The notes under the pieces were generated by a model. That model was not told the DNA's origin and did not search any database. It saw only the letters and a list, made by a program, of their open reading frames with translations. A DNA stretch of 64,000 nt from an uncultured Brachybacterium sp. GTDB lineage: Bacteria; Actinomycetota; Actinomycetes; Actinomycetales; Dermabacteraceae. The stretch's first letter is position 1. Each line of letters opens with the position of its first letter. The position numbers were made by a program, and so were the translations under genes. Shown in pieces: positions 24,892 to 33,319 of the stretch. The DNA is taken from positions 434,001 through 498,000 of the forward strand of contig NZ_CANMSY010000002.1 in NCBI RefSeq assembly GCF_947500705.1, in the 5' to 3' direction.

Positions 24892-24955
24892 CCACTCCCC
24901 CGTCGCGGCCCGGATCCTCCGGGCCTCCACCACCCCCAACAGGAAGAAGGAAGCC

Positions 24956-25870
24956 ATGTCCACCGTGACGACGTCGACACGGTCGGCTCCCCCCGCACGC
25001 CGCCGGAAGGACGACACGAAGCTGGCGCTGATGTTCATCGCGCCCGCTTCCGTCGGCCTGCTGGTGTTCCTCGTGTGGCCGCTGCTGACCGGCATCTACT
25101 ACTCCTTCACGGAGTACACCACCCTCACCCCGCCCGAGTGGGTGGGGCTGGCCAACTACCGTCAGCTGCTGACCGATCCGATCTTCTGGACCTCATTGAG
25201 GGTGACCGTGCTGTACGTCGCCATCAACATCGCGGTGCAGACCGCCGTGGCGCTGGTGATCGCGGTGCTCATGCAGCGCCTCACCCAGTCCACGATCCTG
25301 CGCTCGCTGGTCCTCGCCCCGTTCCTCGTCTCCAATGTCGTCGCCGCGATCGTGTTCCTGTGGATCCTGGACACCCAGCTCGGCATCTTCAACATCTTCC
25401 TGCAGTGGATCGGCTTCGACCCGGTCTCGTTCTGGGCCAGCGAGACCTGGGTGATCCCGACGGTCGCCCTGGTCAACGTGTGGCGGCACATGGGCTACAC
25501 GGCGCTGCTGCTGTTCGCGGGCCTGCAGTCCATCCCGGCGAACCTCTATGAGGCCGCCCGCACCGACGGCGCCGGCGAGATCGCCATGTTCCGGCGGATC
25601 ACCATCCCGCTGCTGCGGCCCATCCTCGCGCTGGTGCTGATCATGACGATCATCGGCTCGTTCCAGGTCTTCGACACCGTCTCGGTGACGACCCAGGGCG
25701 GTCCGGCCGATGCCTCCCGCGTGCTGCAGATGTACATCTACCAGAACGCCTTCGCCGAGTACGAGTTCGGCTACGCCTCGGCGCTGTCCGTCGCGCTGCT
25801 GTTGATCCTCATGATCGTCACCTTCACGCAGTACTGGATGAGCAATGCCGGCAAGTCGGACCTGGACTGA
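24956..25870 (+). CDS. Carbohydrate ABC transporter permease (MalF/UgpA type)
   Basis: 304 residues with six predicted helices. After a charged start (ARRRKDDTKLALMFIAPASVGLLVFLVWPL) comes the binding-protein-dependent permease domain. The EAA loop reads NLYEAARTDGAGEIAMFRRITIPLLRP, where it contacts the ATPase. The C-terminal region FQVFDTVSVTTQGGPADASRVLQMYIYQNAF is typical of sugar importers. The first ATG after GAAGAAGGAAG is the start. It lies 64 nt after the galactosidase gene and 13 nt before its partner permease. Confidence 0.9.
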   Translation: MSTVTTSTRSAPPARRRKDDTKLALMFIAPASVGLLVFLVWPLLTGIYYSFTEYTTLTPPEWVGLANYRQLLTDPIFWTSLRVTVLYVAINIAVQTAVALVIAVLMQRLTQSTILRSLVLAPFLVSNVVAAIVFLWILDTQLGIFNIFLQWIGFDPVSFWASETWVIPTVALVNVWRHMGYTALLLFAGLQSIPANLYEAARTDGAGEIAMFRRITIPLLRPILALVLIMTIIGSFQVFDTVSVTTQGGPADASRVLQMYIYQNAFAEYEFGYASALSVALLLILMIVTFTQYWMSNAGKSDLD

Positions 25871-25883
25871 GGGGACTGAGACG

Positions 25884-26843
25884 ATGACCACGACATCACG
25901 CACCGTCACCGACGGCGCCGGGCGCCGCACCGGCACCCCGGATCGACCCGCGCCCCGGCGCCCTCGGACACAGGTCCCCTGGGGGAAGATCGCGGCCTGG
26001 ACCGCGATGGTGATCTTCCTGCTGATCACCCTGTTCCCCTTCTACTGGATGCTGCGCACCGCACTGTCCAGCAACAACGCTCTGGCCACCGATCCGTCCA
26101 GCCTGCTCCCGGTGGGTCTGAACGTCGGCGGCTTCGAGCGCGTCTTCGGCCTCCAGGACGTGGAGACGGCGATCTCCCAGGGCGGCAGCGGCGCCTCGAT
26201 CAATTTCTGGCGCTACCTGCTGAACACCGTGATCGTCGCGACCGTGATCACCATCGTGCAGACCTTCTCCTGCGCGATGGCCGCCTATGCGTTCTCCCGG
26301 CTGCGCTGGCGCGGCCGCGAGACGGTGTTCCTGGTGTTCCTGGGCTCGCTGATGATCCCGCAGATCTTCACCCTGCTGCCGAACTTCATCCTGATCAAGA
26401 ACCTGGGCCTGGTGGACACCCTGCTCGGCATCATGCTGCCCACGCTGTTCATCTCGAGCTTCGCGATCTTCTTCCTGCGCCAGTTCTTCAACAACGTCCC
26501 CCGCGAGATCGAGGAGGCCGCCCTGATCGACGGCGCGAGCAAGGTGCGGGTGTTCTTCACCCTCATCCTGCCGATGTCCAGCGCACCGTTGGCCACCCTC
26601 GCTCTGCTGACCTACATGACCGCGTGGAACGAGTACTTCTGGTCGCTGATGGTCTCCTACACCGACCAATCGCGGGTGCTCACGGTGGCGCTGGGTGTCT
26701 TCCGCGCCCAGGCACCCGGCACCGGCCCGGACTGGTCGGGGCTGATGGCGGCGACCCTGGTCGCAGCCGCGCCCATGCTGATCCTCTTCGCGCTGTTCGC
26801 GAAGAAGATCGTCAACTCCATCGGTTTCACCGGAATCAAGTGA
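25884..26843 (+). CDS. Carbohydrate ABC transporter permease (MalG/UgpE type)
   Basis: 319 residues, six helices. The N-terminus is a disordered Arg/Pro-rich tail before VPWGKIAAWTAMVIFLLITLFPFYWML. The EAA loop is EIEEAALIDGASKVRVFFTLILPM, and the end GLMAATLVAAAPMLILFALFAKKIVNSIGFTGIK is diagnostic of the MalG group. It pairs with the preceding permease to form the membrane channel. No ATP-binding subunit is encoded in this operon, so a shared multi-sugar ATPase (MsiK-like) encoded elsewhere is likely. Confidence 0.9.
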   Translation: MTTTSRTVTDGAGRRTGTPDRPAPRRPRTQVPWGKIAAWTAMVIFLLITLFPFYWMLRTALSSNNALATDPSSLLPVGLNVGGFERVFGLQDVETAISQGGSGASINFWRYLLNTVIVATVITIVQTFSCAMAAYAFSRLRWRGRETVFLVFLGSLMIPQIFTLLPNFILIKNLGLVDTLLGIMLPTLFISSFAIFFLRQFFNNVPREIEEAALIDGASKVRVFFTLILPMSSAPLATLALLTYMTAWNEYFWSLMVSYTDQSRVLTVALGVFRAQAPGTGPDWSGLMAATLVAAAPMLILFALFAKKIVNSIGFTGIK

Positions 26844-26853
26844 GGTGCCCCAG

Positions 26854-28263
26854 ATGAACTCCCGAAATCACCATGCCCGCACCGTGACGCGCACGGCCGT
26901 CGGCAGCACCCTGACCCGTCGTCGTCTGCTGCAGGGCTCGGCGGCTCTCGCCGCCGGCACCGTCGGCGTCGGCGCCCTGTCCGCCTGCGGCGGGGTCTCC
27001 GGACCGGCCGGCTCGACCGAGATCGACTACTGGCTCTGGGATGCGAACCAGCTCCCCGCCTACTCCGCGGCGATCGATCGGTTCATGGAGCAGAATCCCG
27101 ATGTCTTCGTGCGGGTCACCCAGCTGGGCTGGGACGACTACTGGACGAAGCTGACGGCGAGCTTCGTGGCCGAGGCCGGCCCGGACGCCTTCGCGGACCA
27201 TCTCGCTCGCTATCCGGAGTTCGTGAAGCTCGGGGTGATCGCGCCGCTGGACGGCCTGGCTCCGCTCGACGCGATCTCGGCCGGGCACTTCCAGGACGGC
27301 CTGCAGGAGCTGTGGACCGGTCAGGACGGCGCCCGATACGGCATCCCCAAGGACTACGACACCATCGCGGTGATGTACGACAAGGCGATGCTCACCGAGG
27401 AGGGTCTGACCCCCGAGGACCTCGAAGGGCTGGACTGGAACCCCGAGGACGGCGGCACCTTCGAGAAGATGCTCGCACGCCTCAGCGTCGATGCGAACGG
27501 CGTCCACGGCGACGAAGAGGGTTTCGATCCGACGAATGTGGCACGCTACGGCATGGCCGCCGACGCCGGGATCGACTACACGGGACAGACCAGCTGGTCG
27601 CCCTTCGCGCTCTCGACCGGATGGACCTTCACCGATGCGGAGACCTGGGGCACGCATTTCAACTATGACGACGAGCGCTTCGCCGCCACCATGGACTGGT
27701 ACTTCGGCTTGGTCGACAAGGGCTTCTTCCCCCCGTTCGGCGTGTTCGGGGACTCCTCTCCCACCCAGACCCAGGTGCAATCCGGCAAGGCAGCGCTGGC
27801 GCTGACGGGGTCGTGGATGATCACGACGTTCAACAACATGGAGGGCATGGAGCTGGGGATCGCCCCGCTGCCGTCCGGGCCGGTGGGAACGCCGATATCG
27901 ATGTTCAACGGCCTCGGTGACTCGATCTCCGAGCAGTCGCAGCACAAGGAGGAGGCGGCCCGTCTGATCGCCTTCCTCGTCTCCGACGAGGCGCAGCAGA
28001 TCATCGGCGAGCGCGCCCCGTTCTTCCCGTCCACCGACGTGGGCACCGCCGCGGCCATTGCCAGCTATGCCGAATCGGGCCTGGACGTCACCCCGTTCAC
28101 GAACCGGGTGGAGAACGGGGAGACCGGCCTGTACCCGCTGGTGGAGAACTCCGCCTCGATCGCGTCGATCATGCAGACCGCCATCGACCAGTGCTGGATG
28201 CGACAGATCGACGGCGCGGACTTCGCCTCGTTCAACGAGCGGGTCAACGCCCTGTTCGAATGA
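26854..28263 (+). CDS. Sugar-binding lipoprotein of the ABC importer
   Basis: 469 residues. A twin-arginine signal (TRRRLLQGSAALAAG) ends in the lipobox LSAC with the acylated Cys at 45, so the protein is likely exported folded by Tat and anchored outside by lipid. The mature part is a family 1 extracellular solute-binding fold (IDYWLWDANQLPAYSAAIDRF..., ALALTGSWMITTFNNMEGMELGIAPLP). With the alpha-galactosidase it probably binds raffinose- or melibiose-type oligosaccharides (inference). The ATG at 26854 is preferred to a GTG 9 nt upstream because GAGG stands at a suitable distance. Confidence 0.88.
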   Translation: MNSRNHHARTVTRTAVGSTLTRRRLLQGSAALAAGTVGVGALSACGGVSGPAGSTEIDYWLWDANQLPAYSAAIDRFMEQNPDVFVRVTQLGWDDYWTKLTASFVAEAGPDAFADHLARYPEFVKLGVIAPLDGLAPLDAISAGHFQDGLQELWTGQDGARYGIPKDYDTIAVMYDKAMLTEEGLTPEDLEGLDWNPEDGGTFEKMLARLSVDANGVHGDEEGFDPTNVARYGMAADAGIDYTGQTSWSPFALSTGWTFTDAETWGTHFNYDDERFAATMDWYFGLVDKGFFPPFGVFGDSSPTQTQVQSGKAALALTGSWMITTFNNMEGMELGIAPLPSGPVGTPISMFNGLGDSISEQSQHKEEAARLIAFLVSDEAQQIIGERAPFFPSTDVGTAAAIASYAESGLDVTPFTNRVENGETGLYPLVENSASIASIMQTAIDQCWMRQIDGADFASFNERVNALFE

Positions 28264-28285
28264 CCCCGGGCGGCCGACGAAGCGA

Positions 28286-28319
28286 CGTCGGGGTCGCGCC
28301 TCAGGGCTCGACCCCGACG
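28286..28319. terminator. Bidirectional terminator between the sugar operon and the ROK gene
   Basis: CGTCGGGGTCG (28286-28296) pairs perfectly with CGACCCCGACG (28309-28319) around a 12-nt loop. The right arm lies inside the last codons of the convergent ROK gene. It would serve both converging transcripts. Confidence 0.7.
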
Positions 28320-29470
28320 AACGCCTGCACGGCGATGACGGCGACCCCTCGCGCCCATTCATCGAAGTCCCCGCTGAGGGTGCGGATCGCGAGCTCCTGC
28401 TGGGAGCCGGCGAGGCCCTGGCGCAGGGTCTCCTCGAAGGTGGGTGCGCCCGCCCGCAGCAGGTCCACGTTCTCCCCGCCGAGCACGATCGCTTCGGGAT
28501 CCACCACCGCGACCAGGCCGACGGCTGCGACGGCCAGCGCGCGCGACATCTCCGTCGCGATCGAGAGCGCGCCGTCGTGTCCCCGCGCGAGCAGGGTGCG
28601 CAGGTCCTCGACACCCTCTCCCTCGGCGAGCACGCCCTGCTCGCGGGCGCGACGGAGCACGGCCTGCGTGCTGGCCACCTCACGGATCGCGACCGGGTCA
28701 CCGTGCGGGCCGACGCCGATGGGCAGCCGTCCGGTCAGCCCCGCCATGTAGTGTCGGCCGCGCACGATCCGACCATCGACCACCGTCGCGATCCCCACCC
28801 CGGCACCGACGGTGAGCACGGCGAAGGAATCGTAGGACCGGCCCATCCCGAACCAGTGCAGGCCGCTGACCATGGCGATCAGGTCGTTCTCGACGACCAC
28901 GGGAAGCTGGACCCGGGCCTCGAGGGCAGCGGCGAGCTCGACCGGCTCCCGCCAGCCCAGCAGGTGCGCGGAGACCACGGTGCGGCGCTCGGCGACCAGT
29001 CCTCCCAGGCCCACCCCGATCCCGACCACGTGGGGGTGCGCGGCGATCATCGCCTCCACGGCGAGGAGGATCGTCTCCTGGATCGACTGCGGTGCGGGAT
29101 CCTCCAAGGGCAGCGTCAGCTCCTCGAGGACGTTCGCGCGCACCGTGGTGACCACGGCATGGACCTCGTCGGCGGTGACCTTGACCCCGATGAAGCGGGG
29201 GCCGCGGTTCTCCTCGATGTCGAGCGGCTCGTGAGGCCGGCCCTTGGCCTGCTGCACGATGTCGAGCGGATGCAGCAGATCCCGCTCGAGCAGATCTCGG
29301 CTCACGCGGGTGACGGTGGGTGCCGAGAGGCCGAGCCTCTGGGACAGCTCGCTGCGGGAACGGGGGCCGAACCGCAGCAGGTCCCGGTACACCGCGCGCG
29401 TGCTCTCGCCGCCGAGCTCCGCCACCGTGGCGGTGTCAGCACCGGCGCCTGTGGTTCCGTCCCCCTGCAT
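28301..29470 (-). CDS. ROK-family transcriptional regulator
   Basis: 389 residues. An N-terminal winged helix (RAVYRDLLRFGPRSRSELSQRLGLSAPTVTRVSRDL) is followed by a ROK sugar-kinase-like domain with VVGIGVGLGGL and LTVGAGVGIATVVDGRIVRG. The usual CxCGxxGC zinc motif is not visible: PIGVGPHGDPVAIRE stands at that place, so metal binding may be lost. It likely senses a sugar and represses the neighbouring alpha-galactosidase operon (inference from convergent position). It starts 10 nt after the LacI stop, so the two regulators are probably co-transcribed. Confidence 0.85.
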   Translation of the reverse strand: MQGDGTTGAGADTATVAELGGESTRAVYRDLLRFGPRSRSELSQRLGLSAPTVTRVSRDLLERDLLHPLDIVQQAKGRPHEPLDIEENRGPRFIGVKVTADEVHAVVTTVRANVLEELTLPLEDPAPQSIQETILLAVEAMIAAHPHVVGIGVGLGGLVAERRTVVSAHLLGWREPVELAAALEARVQLPVVVENDLIAMVSGLHWFGMGRSYDSFAVLTVGAGVGIATVVDGRIVRGRHYMAGLTGRLPIGVGPHGDPVAIREVASTQAVLRRAREQGVLAEGEGVEDLRTLLARGHDGALSIATEMSRALAVAAVGLVAVVDPEAIVLGGENVDLLRAGAPTFEETLRQGLAGSQQELAIRTLSGDFDEWARGVAVIAVQAFVGVEP

Positions 29471-29480
29471 GCTGCTGAGC

Positions 29481-30458
29481 TTATCGGGGTGGGCCGACGG
29501 TCCCGCGCATCACCGTGGTGCCCGGCAGGGTCACCGTGCGTGCCGGGCCGCCGGAGATGGCCTCGCTCAGCACCTCGACCGAGGCGCGGCCGAGCTCGGT
29601 GAAGGGGGCGGCGACGGTGGTCAGCCCCGGGGTCATGGTCCGGGCGAGCAGCACGTCATCGCAGCCGACGATGCTGCGGTCGGCCGGGACCCGCTCCCCC
29701 CGCTCGCTGAGGCCGGCGATCACGCCGGCGGCCATCAGGTCGTCGAAGGCGAAGACGGCGGTGGCATCGGCGTCGATGATCTGCTGCGCCGCGGCGCGGC
29801 CGTCCTCGAACTGCGCCTCGAAGGGGCCCAGCTCCACCAGCTCGACCCCGGCGCTCTCGGCCCATGACCGCACGGCACGGGCACGGCTGGTCGCAGCCCA
29901 GGACGCGCTGGGACCGCGCAGCAGCGCGAACCGGGAATGGCCGTGCCCACGCAGCTGCTGGGCCAGATCCTGGAGGGCGGCGGTGTTGTCGCACACCACC
30001 GCAGGAAGAGAGCGCACCGCACGGTTGACGATCACGGCCGGGACCCCCTGGAGCACGTCGTGCAGCTGCTTCGAGGGGAGGCGGGCGGAGGCGATGATCA
30101 GCCCGTCGACCTGCGGACGGATCCGGGCGACGAGCTCCTGCTCCGCGCTCGCGCTGAGCTCGGAGTCGATCAGCAGCAGCTCCGCGTCCTTCTCCCGCGC
30201 GGCATCCTGGACCGCGCGGATCAGCGGTGGGAAGAAGGGATTCTCGACGTCGGGGACCAGCATGCCGATCACACCGGTGCGCCCGGTCGCCAGCCCCCGC
30301 GCCGCACGGTTGGGGGTGTATCCGAGCTCGCGCGCGGTGTCGAGGATCTGCTCGCGCACGGACTGCTTGACCATCTCCGGGCGGGAGAAGGCACGCGAGA
30401 CCGTCGAGGGCGAGACCCCCAGATTCTCCGCGATCGAGTAGATCGTCGCTCTGCGCAT
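29481..30458 (-). CDS. LacI-family transcriptional regulator
   Basis: 325 residues, full length. The DNA-binding head is IYSIAENLGVSPSTVSRAFSRPEMVKQSVREQIL with hinge GYTPNRAARGLATGRTG. The periplasmic-binding-like core follows (VIGMLVPDVENPFFPPLIRAVQDAA ... FAFDDLMAAGVIAGL). It is a dimeric repressor released by a sugar. Stop TAA lies 10 nt before the ROK start. The regulated target is probably the alpha-galactoside block next door; no operator palindrome was found in the 230 nt upstream of it. Confidence 0.9.
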   Translation of the reverse strand: MRRATIYSIAENLGVSPSTVSRAFSRPEMVKQSVREQILDTARELGYTPNRAARGLATGRTGVIGMLVPDVENPFFPPLIRAVQDAAREKDAELLLIDSELSASAEQELVARIRPQVDGLIIASARLPSKQLHDVLQGVPAVIVNRAVRSLPAVVCDNTAALQDLAQQLRGHGHSRFALLRGPSASWAATSRARAVRSWAESAGVELVELGPFEAQFEDGRAAAQQIIDADATAVFAFDDLMAAGVIAGLSERGERVPADRSIVGCDDVLLARTMTPGLTTVAAPFTELGRASVEVLSEAISGGPARTVTLPGTTVMRGTVGPPR

Positions 30459-30647
30459 CGGCCACCTCCTGAGTGCCGGTCGCCGCTGTGCTGGTCACCA
30501 CTCTGCGTGCTCCGGAGCCTCATTGTGCCGCACCGGATCCGGGGCAGGAGCTCCGGGCCCAGCGCCGCATCGCGGACGCTGACCCGCACCTCGCGCACCT
30601 GCACATCGCTCGAGCGGGCGTCCGCGGGGTCGACGGTCATCGATGCC

Positions 30648-30679
30648 CTTCGAACCGCGGTGACTTCGAACAGCGGTGA
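30648..30679. repeat. 16-nt tandem duplication
   Basis: CTTCGAACCGCGGTGA (30648-30663) is followed directly by CTTCGAACAGCGGTGA, one mismatch. It lies just past the stop of the broken lacI-type gene, in a 231-nt gap in which nothing else is recognisable. Confidence 0.75.
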
Positions 30680-30689
30680 CGGGTGCAGC

Positions 30690-31730
30690 TCAGCGTGCGC
30701 GCACCGGACCGGTGGACTGGCGCACCACCAGCTCGACGCCGAGATGGCGCTCGATCATGGCGGTGCCGTCCGCGTCGGCCGCTCCCCGCGTCCCACCGCG
30801 GCCCAGCGCGAGGTCCAGGGCGATCTTGCCCATCTCCCGCAGCGGCAGTCGCACGGTGGTCAGCGAGGGGGAGAGCTCGCGCGCCACGGCGATGTCGTTG
30901 AAGCCGGCGACGGAGACGTCCTCCGGCACGCTGCGTCCCTGGTCCCGCAGATAGGCGAGGGCTCCCATCGCCATCTGGTCGGCCGTGCCGAGCAGGGCGG
31001 TGAGCTCGGGATGCTCGCGCAGCAGCTCGCCGGCGGCGCGGTAGCCCTCGTCCCGATTCGACGGGCCGTGGTGGACGATCAGCCGGGCTCCGGCGTCGTC
31101 GAGGGCTTCTTTCATGCCCTCGTAGCGCTCCTAGCTGGAGATCAGGGCCTCGGGCCCCGAGATCAGCGCGATGTCGCGGTGGCCGAGCTCGGTGAGGTGG
31201 CGGCCGATGAGCCGGCCCCCCTCGCGGTTGTCCACCAGCACCCGGTCCATCTCGACCACCGGGGTGCCGATGCCCACGACGTGCCCGCCCGCAGCGCGGA
31301 AGGACGTCACCCGGGTCGCGATCCCCTGCCGGTACACCTCATCGGTCAGGCCCGAGCCGGCGACGATCACGGAATGCGCCCGATGCGACTGCAGCATCCG
31401 GAAGTAGCCCAGCTCGCGCTCCGGGTCACGCTCGGTATGGCAGATGGTGACCAGCACGTTCTCAGCGGTGGCCCGTTCATGGATGCCGTTGACGATCTCG
31501 GAGAAGTAGGGGTCGCCGACATCTCCCACCAGCACGCCGATGGTGCCGGTGTTGCCGCGCAGCAGTCCCTGCGCCTGGGCGTTGGGGACGTAGTCGAGTT
31601 CGAGGGCGACGGCCTTCACCCGCTCGCGGAGCTCCTCGACGACGGGATAGGTGCTCCCGGAGAGCACGCGGGACGCCGTCGGGACGGAGACTCCGGCACG
31701 CTGTGCCACATCTTTGAGGGTCACTGCCAT
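30690..31730 (-). pseudogene. LacI-family regulator interrupted by one in-frame TAG
   Basis: The first 199 codons (MAVTLKDVAQRAGVSVPTASRVLSGSTYPVV...) run to ALISS, then a TAG at 31131-31133, then in the same frame ERYEGMKEALDDAGARLIVHHG and a complete C-terminal half ending at 30690. Sequence on both sides is well conserved for the family (the region normally reads like GPxxISSxxERYEGMKEAL), so a single substitution such as CAG to TAG explains it. The truncated product would keep the DNA-binding head but lose much of the ligand and dimer core. A sequencing error or recent inactivation are both possible. The start has no clear ribosome-binding site. Confidence 0.85.
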
Positions 31731-31897
31731 GCTCGGAGGATACTCGCAGCAAACCCTCTCTCGACGGCCTCCCGGGCACTGCGAGATCCCGGGCACTGCG
31801 GGGAACCGGTGGAGCACCCGACGTGCATCTGACATGCTTTCGGTGACACTTCCTCCGGATGCCCTCCGTGTCCGGACCACGCCACCCAGGGGGACCT

Positions 31898-32581
31898 ATG
31901 ACCGAGACCAGCACGACCGACGAGCAGGTCACGATCTACACGGCCTACGAGATCGACTTCATGCTCGGGCTGCGCGACACCGAGAACGGACGTATCACCC
32001 GGGAGCAGATCGGGCTGCGCTCGGCGCCCGAGGCCGCCCAGGAGTTCGTCACCGCGGCCGTGACCTCGGGACTCCGTGCCCGGGGCAAGGTCGAACGCTC
32101 GGAGGACGGCCAGTGGCTGCTCGGGGAGGAGGGCCAGGTGGTCGCCACCGCGCTGACCGCCGCCGATCGCTGGCTGGGGATCGCGCTGGCAGAGGGCGAG
32201 GCGATGCGCATGGCCTTCATCATCAAGGCCAACGAGGCCATCCTCATGCTCACCCAGGACGAGCTGGACTCCTTCGTGGTCACCGCCCTTCCGAGCAGCG
32301 ACCAGGTGCCCGCCTCGGTCTCCGACATCGTGCTGGCCTTCCTCGGGGAGGGCAACGAGCGCACCGTCTCCCTGCGCCGCACCGATCTCTCCGCCCCCCA
32401 GGATCCGATCCCGCTGATGTTCCATGTGGAGGCGGACAGCAGCTGGAAGATCGGGCATCTCCCACTGGATGACGAGGGCATCCTCCAGGTCTCCGATGTG
32501 GACGCAGGTGGCGTGGCCGAGGCGACGCAGGCCCTGTGGGAGGACGGCGTCAGCCAGGTTCCCGGCCCCGTCGCGTCCTGA
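31898..32581 (+). CDS. Hypothetical cytoplasmic protein
   Basis: 227 residues, acidic, no signal or membrane helix. Opens MTETSTTDEQVTIYTAYEIDFMLGLRDTENGRITREQIG and contains ALTAADRWLGIALAEGEAMRMAFIIKANEAILML. I do not recognise the family. The layout faintly recalls actinobacterial secretion-associated EspG-like proteins, but no ESX genes are near and I do not assert this. Start ATG follows AGGGGGACC. It is divergent from the broken lacI gene, sharing a 167-nt gap. Confidence 0.65.
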   Translation: MTETSTTDEQVTIYTAYEIDFMLGLRDTENGRITREQIGLRSAPEAAQEFVTAAVTSGLRARGKVERSEDGQWLLGEEGQVVATALTAADRWLGIALAEGEAMRMAFIIKANEAILMLTQDELDSFVVTALPSSDQVPASVSDIVLAFLGEGNERTVSLRRTDLSAPQDPIPLMFHVEADSSWKIGHLPLDDEGILQVSDVDAGGVAEATQALWEDGVSQVPGPVAS

Positions 32582-32587
32582 ACTCAC

Positions 32588-32639
32588 CGGCTGAGCTCAC
32601 AGCCTGAGCTCACAGCCCGTACTCATAGCCCGAGCACGA
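32588..32639. repeat. 13-nt imperfect tandem repeats
   Basis: About four units of the pattern AGCCTGAGCTCAC, increasingly diverged to the right, fill the 83-nt gap between two convergent genes. The internal TGAGCTCA is itself palindromic. They may act as a weak terminator or be slippage products. Confidence 0.65.
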
Positions 32640-32664
32640 CCTCCGGCGGCGTCGGCCCCCGGTC

Positions 32665-33270
32665 TCAGACCGCGGGGTCGGCGCCGTCGGCACGTCGCGC
32701 CCGGGCTGCCTGCAGCCGCTCCCGCAGCCCGCGGTAGGCGCGCCGGATCCGCACGATGGCGTAGATGCCGAGGCCGAGGAGCAGGAGGGCGAGCACGCCG
32801 GCGAGCGCCGGCAGCAGGATCGTGAGCAGTCCCATCACCACCGCTGCGACGTCCTCGCCGGTGGAGACCAGGGCGTTGGAGACCGGCTCGGGCGAGACGT
32901 TCACGGCAGCGCGCGCGGTCGCCTTGGCGGCGTGGGACCCGAAGGCGGTGGCGGCACCGAGCACCGCCATCACCACGGCGCTGGTGGTGTCCGTCTCGCC
33001 TCCGAGCAGGAATCCGATCGCTCCACCGGCGATCGGGCGGATCACGACGTGCAGCTGGTCCCAGAAGGAGTCGAGGAAGGCGATCTTGTCCGCCGCGAGA
33101 TCCACCAGCAGCAGGATCGCAGTGATCACGAGCAGATCGGTGCGCTGCAGCACCTCGGGGACCTGTTCGAGGCCCAGCAGCCTGCCCGACAGGCCCAGCA
33201 GGAAGACCATGAAATAGGGCCGGACCCCGCTGACCCAGCCCGATCCCAGGGTCATCATCAGTGCTTCCAT
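32665..33270 (-). CDS. DUF4126 membrane protein
   Basis: 201 residues with about five hydrophobic segments. Features: ALMMTLGSGWVSGVRPYFMVFLLGL at the start, RPIAGGAIGFLLGG and AATAFGSHAAKATARAAVNVSPEPVSNALVSTGED, which are strongly conserved in DUF4126. The C-terminus is an Arg-rich cytoplasmic tail. The function of the family is not known; it resides in the cytoplasmic membrane. It is followed on the same strand by nothing close and preceded, 49 nt away, by a PH-domain protein, so the two may form one transcript. Confidence 0.82.
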   Translation of the reverse strand: MEALMMTLGSGWVSGVRPYFMVFLLGLSGRLLGLEQVPEVLQRTDLLVITAILLLVDLAADKIAFLDSFWDQLHVVIRPIAGGAIGFLLGGETDTTSAVVMAVLGAATAFGSHAAKATARAAVNVSPEPVSNALVSTGEDVAAVVMGLLTILLPALAGVLALLLLGLGIYAIVRIRRAYRGLRERLQAARARRADGADPAV

Positions 33271-33319
33271 GGCTCTCCTCCGTGGTGCTCCCGCAAGGGT
33301 GATCTCGCTGGGTCGTGCC

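Noticed and set aside
30269-30640. Minus-strand frame starting MTVDPADARSSDVQVREVRV upstream of the LacI gene
   Set aside because: Only about 35 residues look protein-like before it runs into the LacI gene in another frame; no start signal and no family match, so a remnant cannot be claimed.
31131-31133. TAG considered as recoding to pyrrolysine or programmed readthrough
   Set aside because: No Pyl machinery or readthrough signal is seen, and the family does not need an unusual residue here; a point mutation is simpler.
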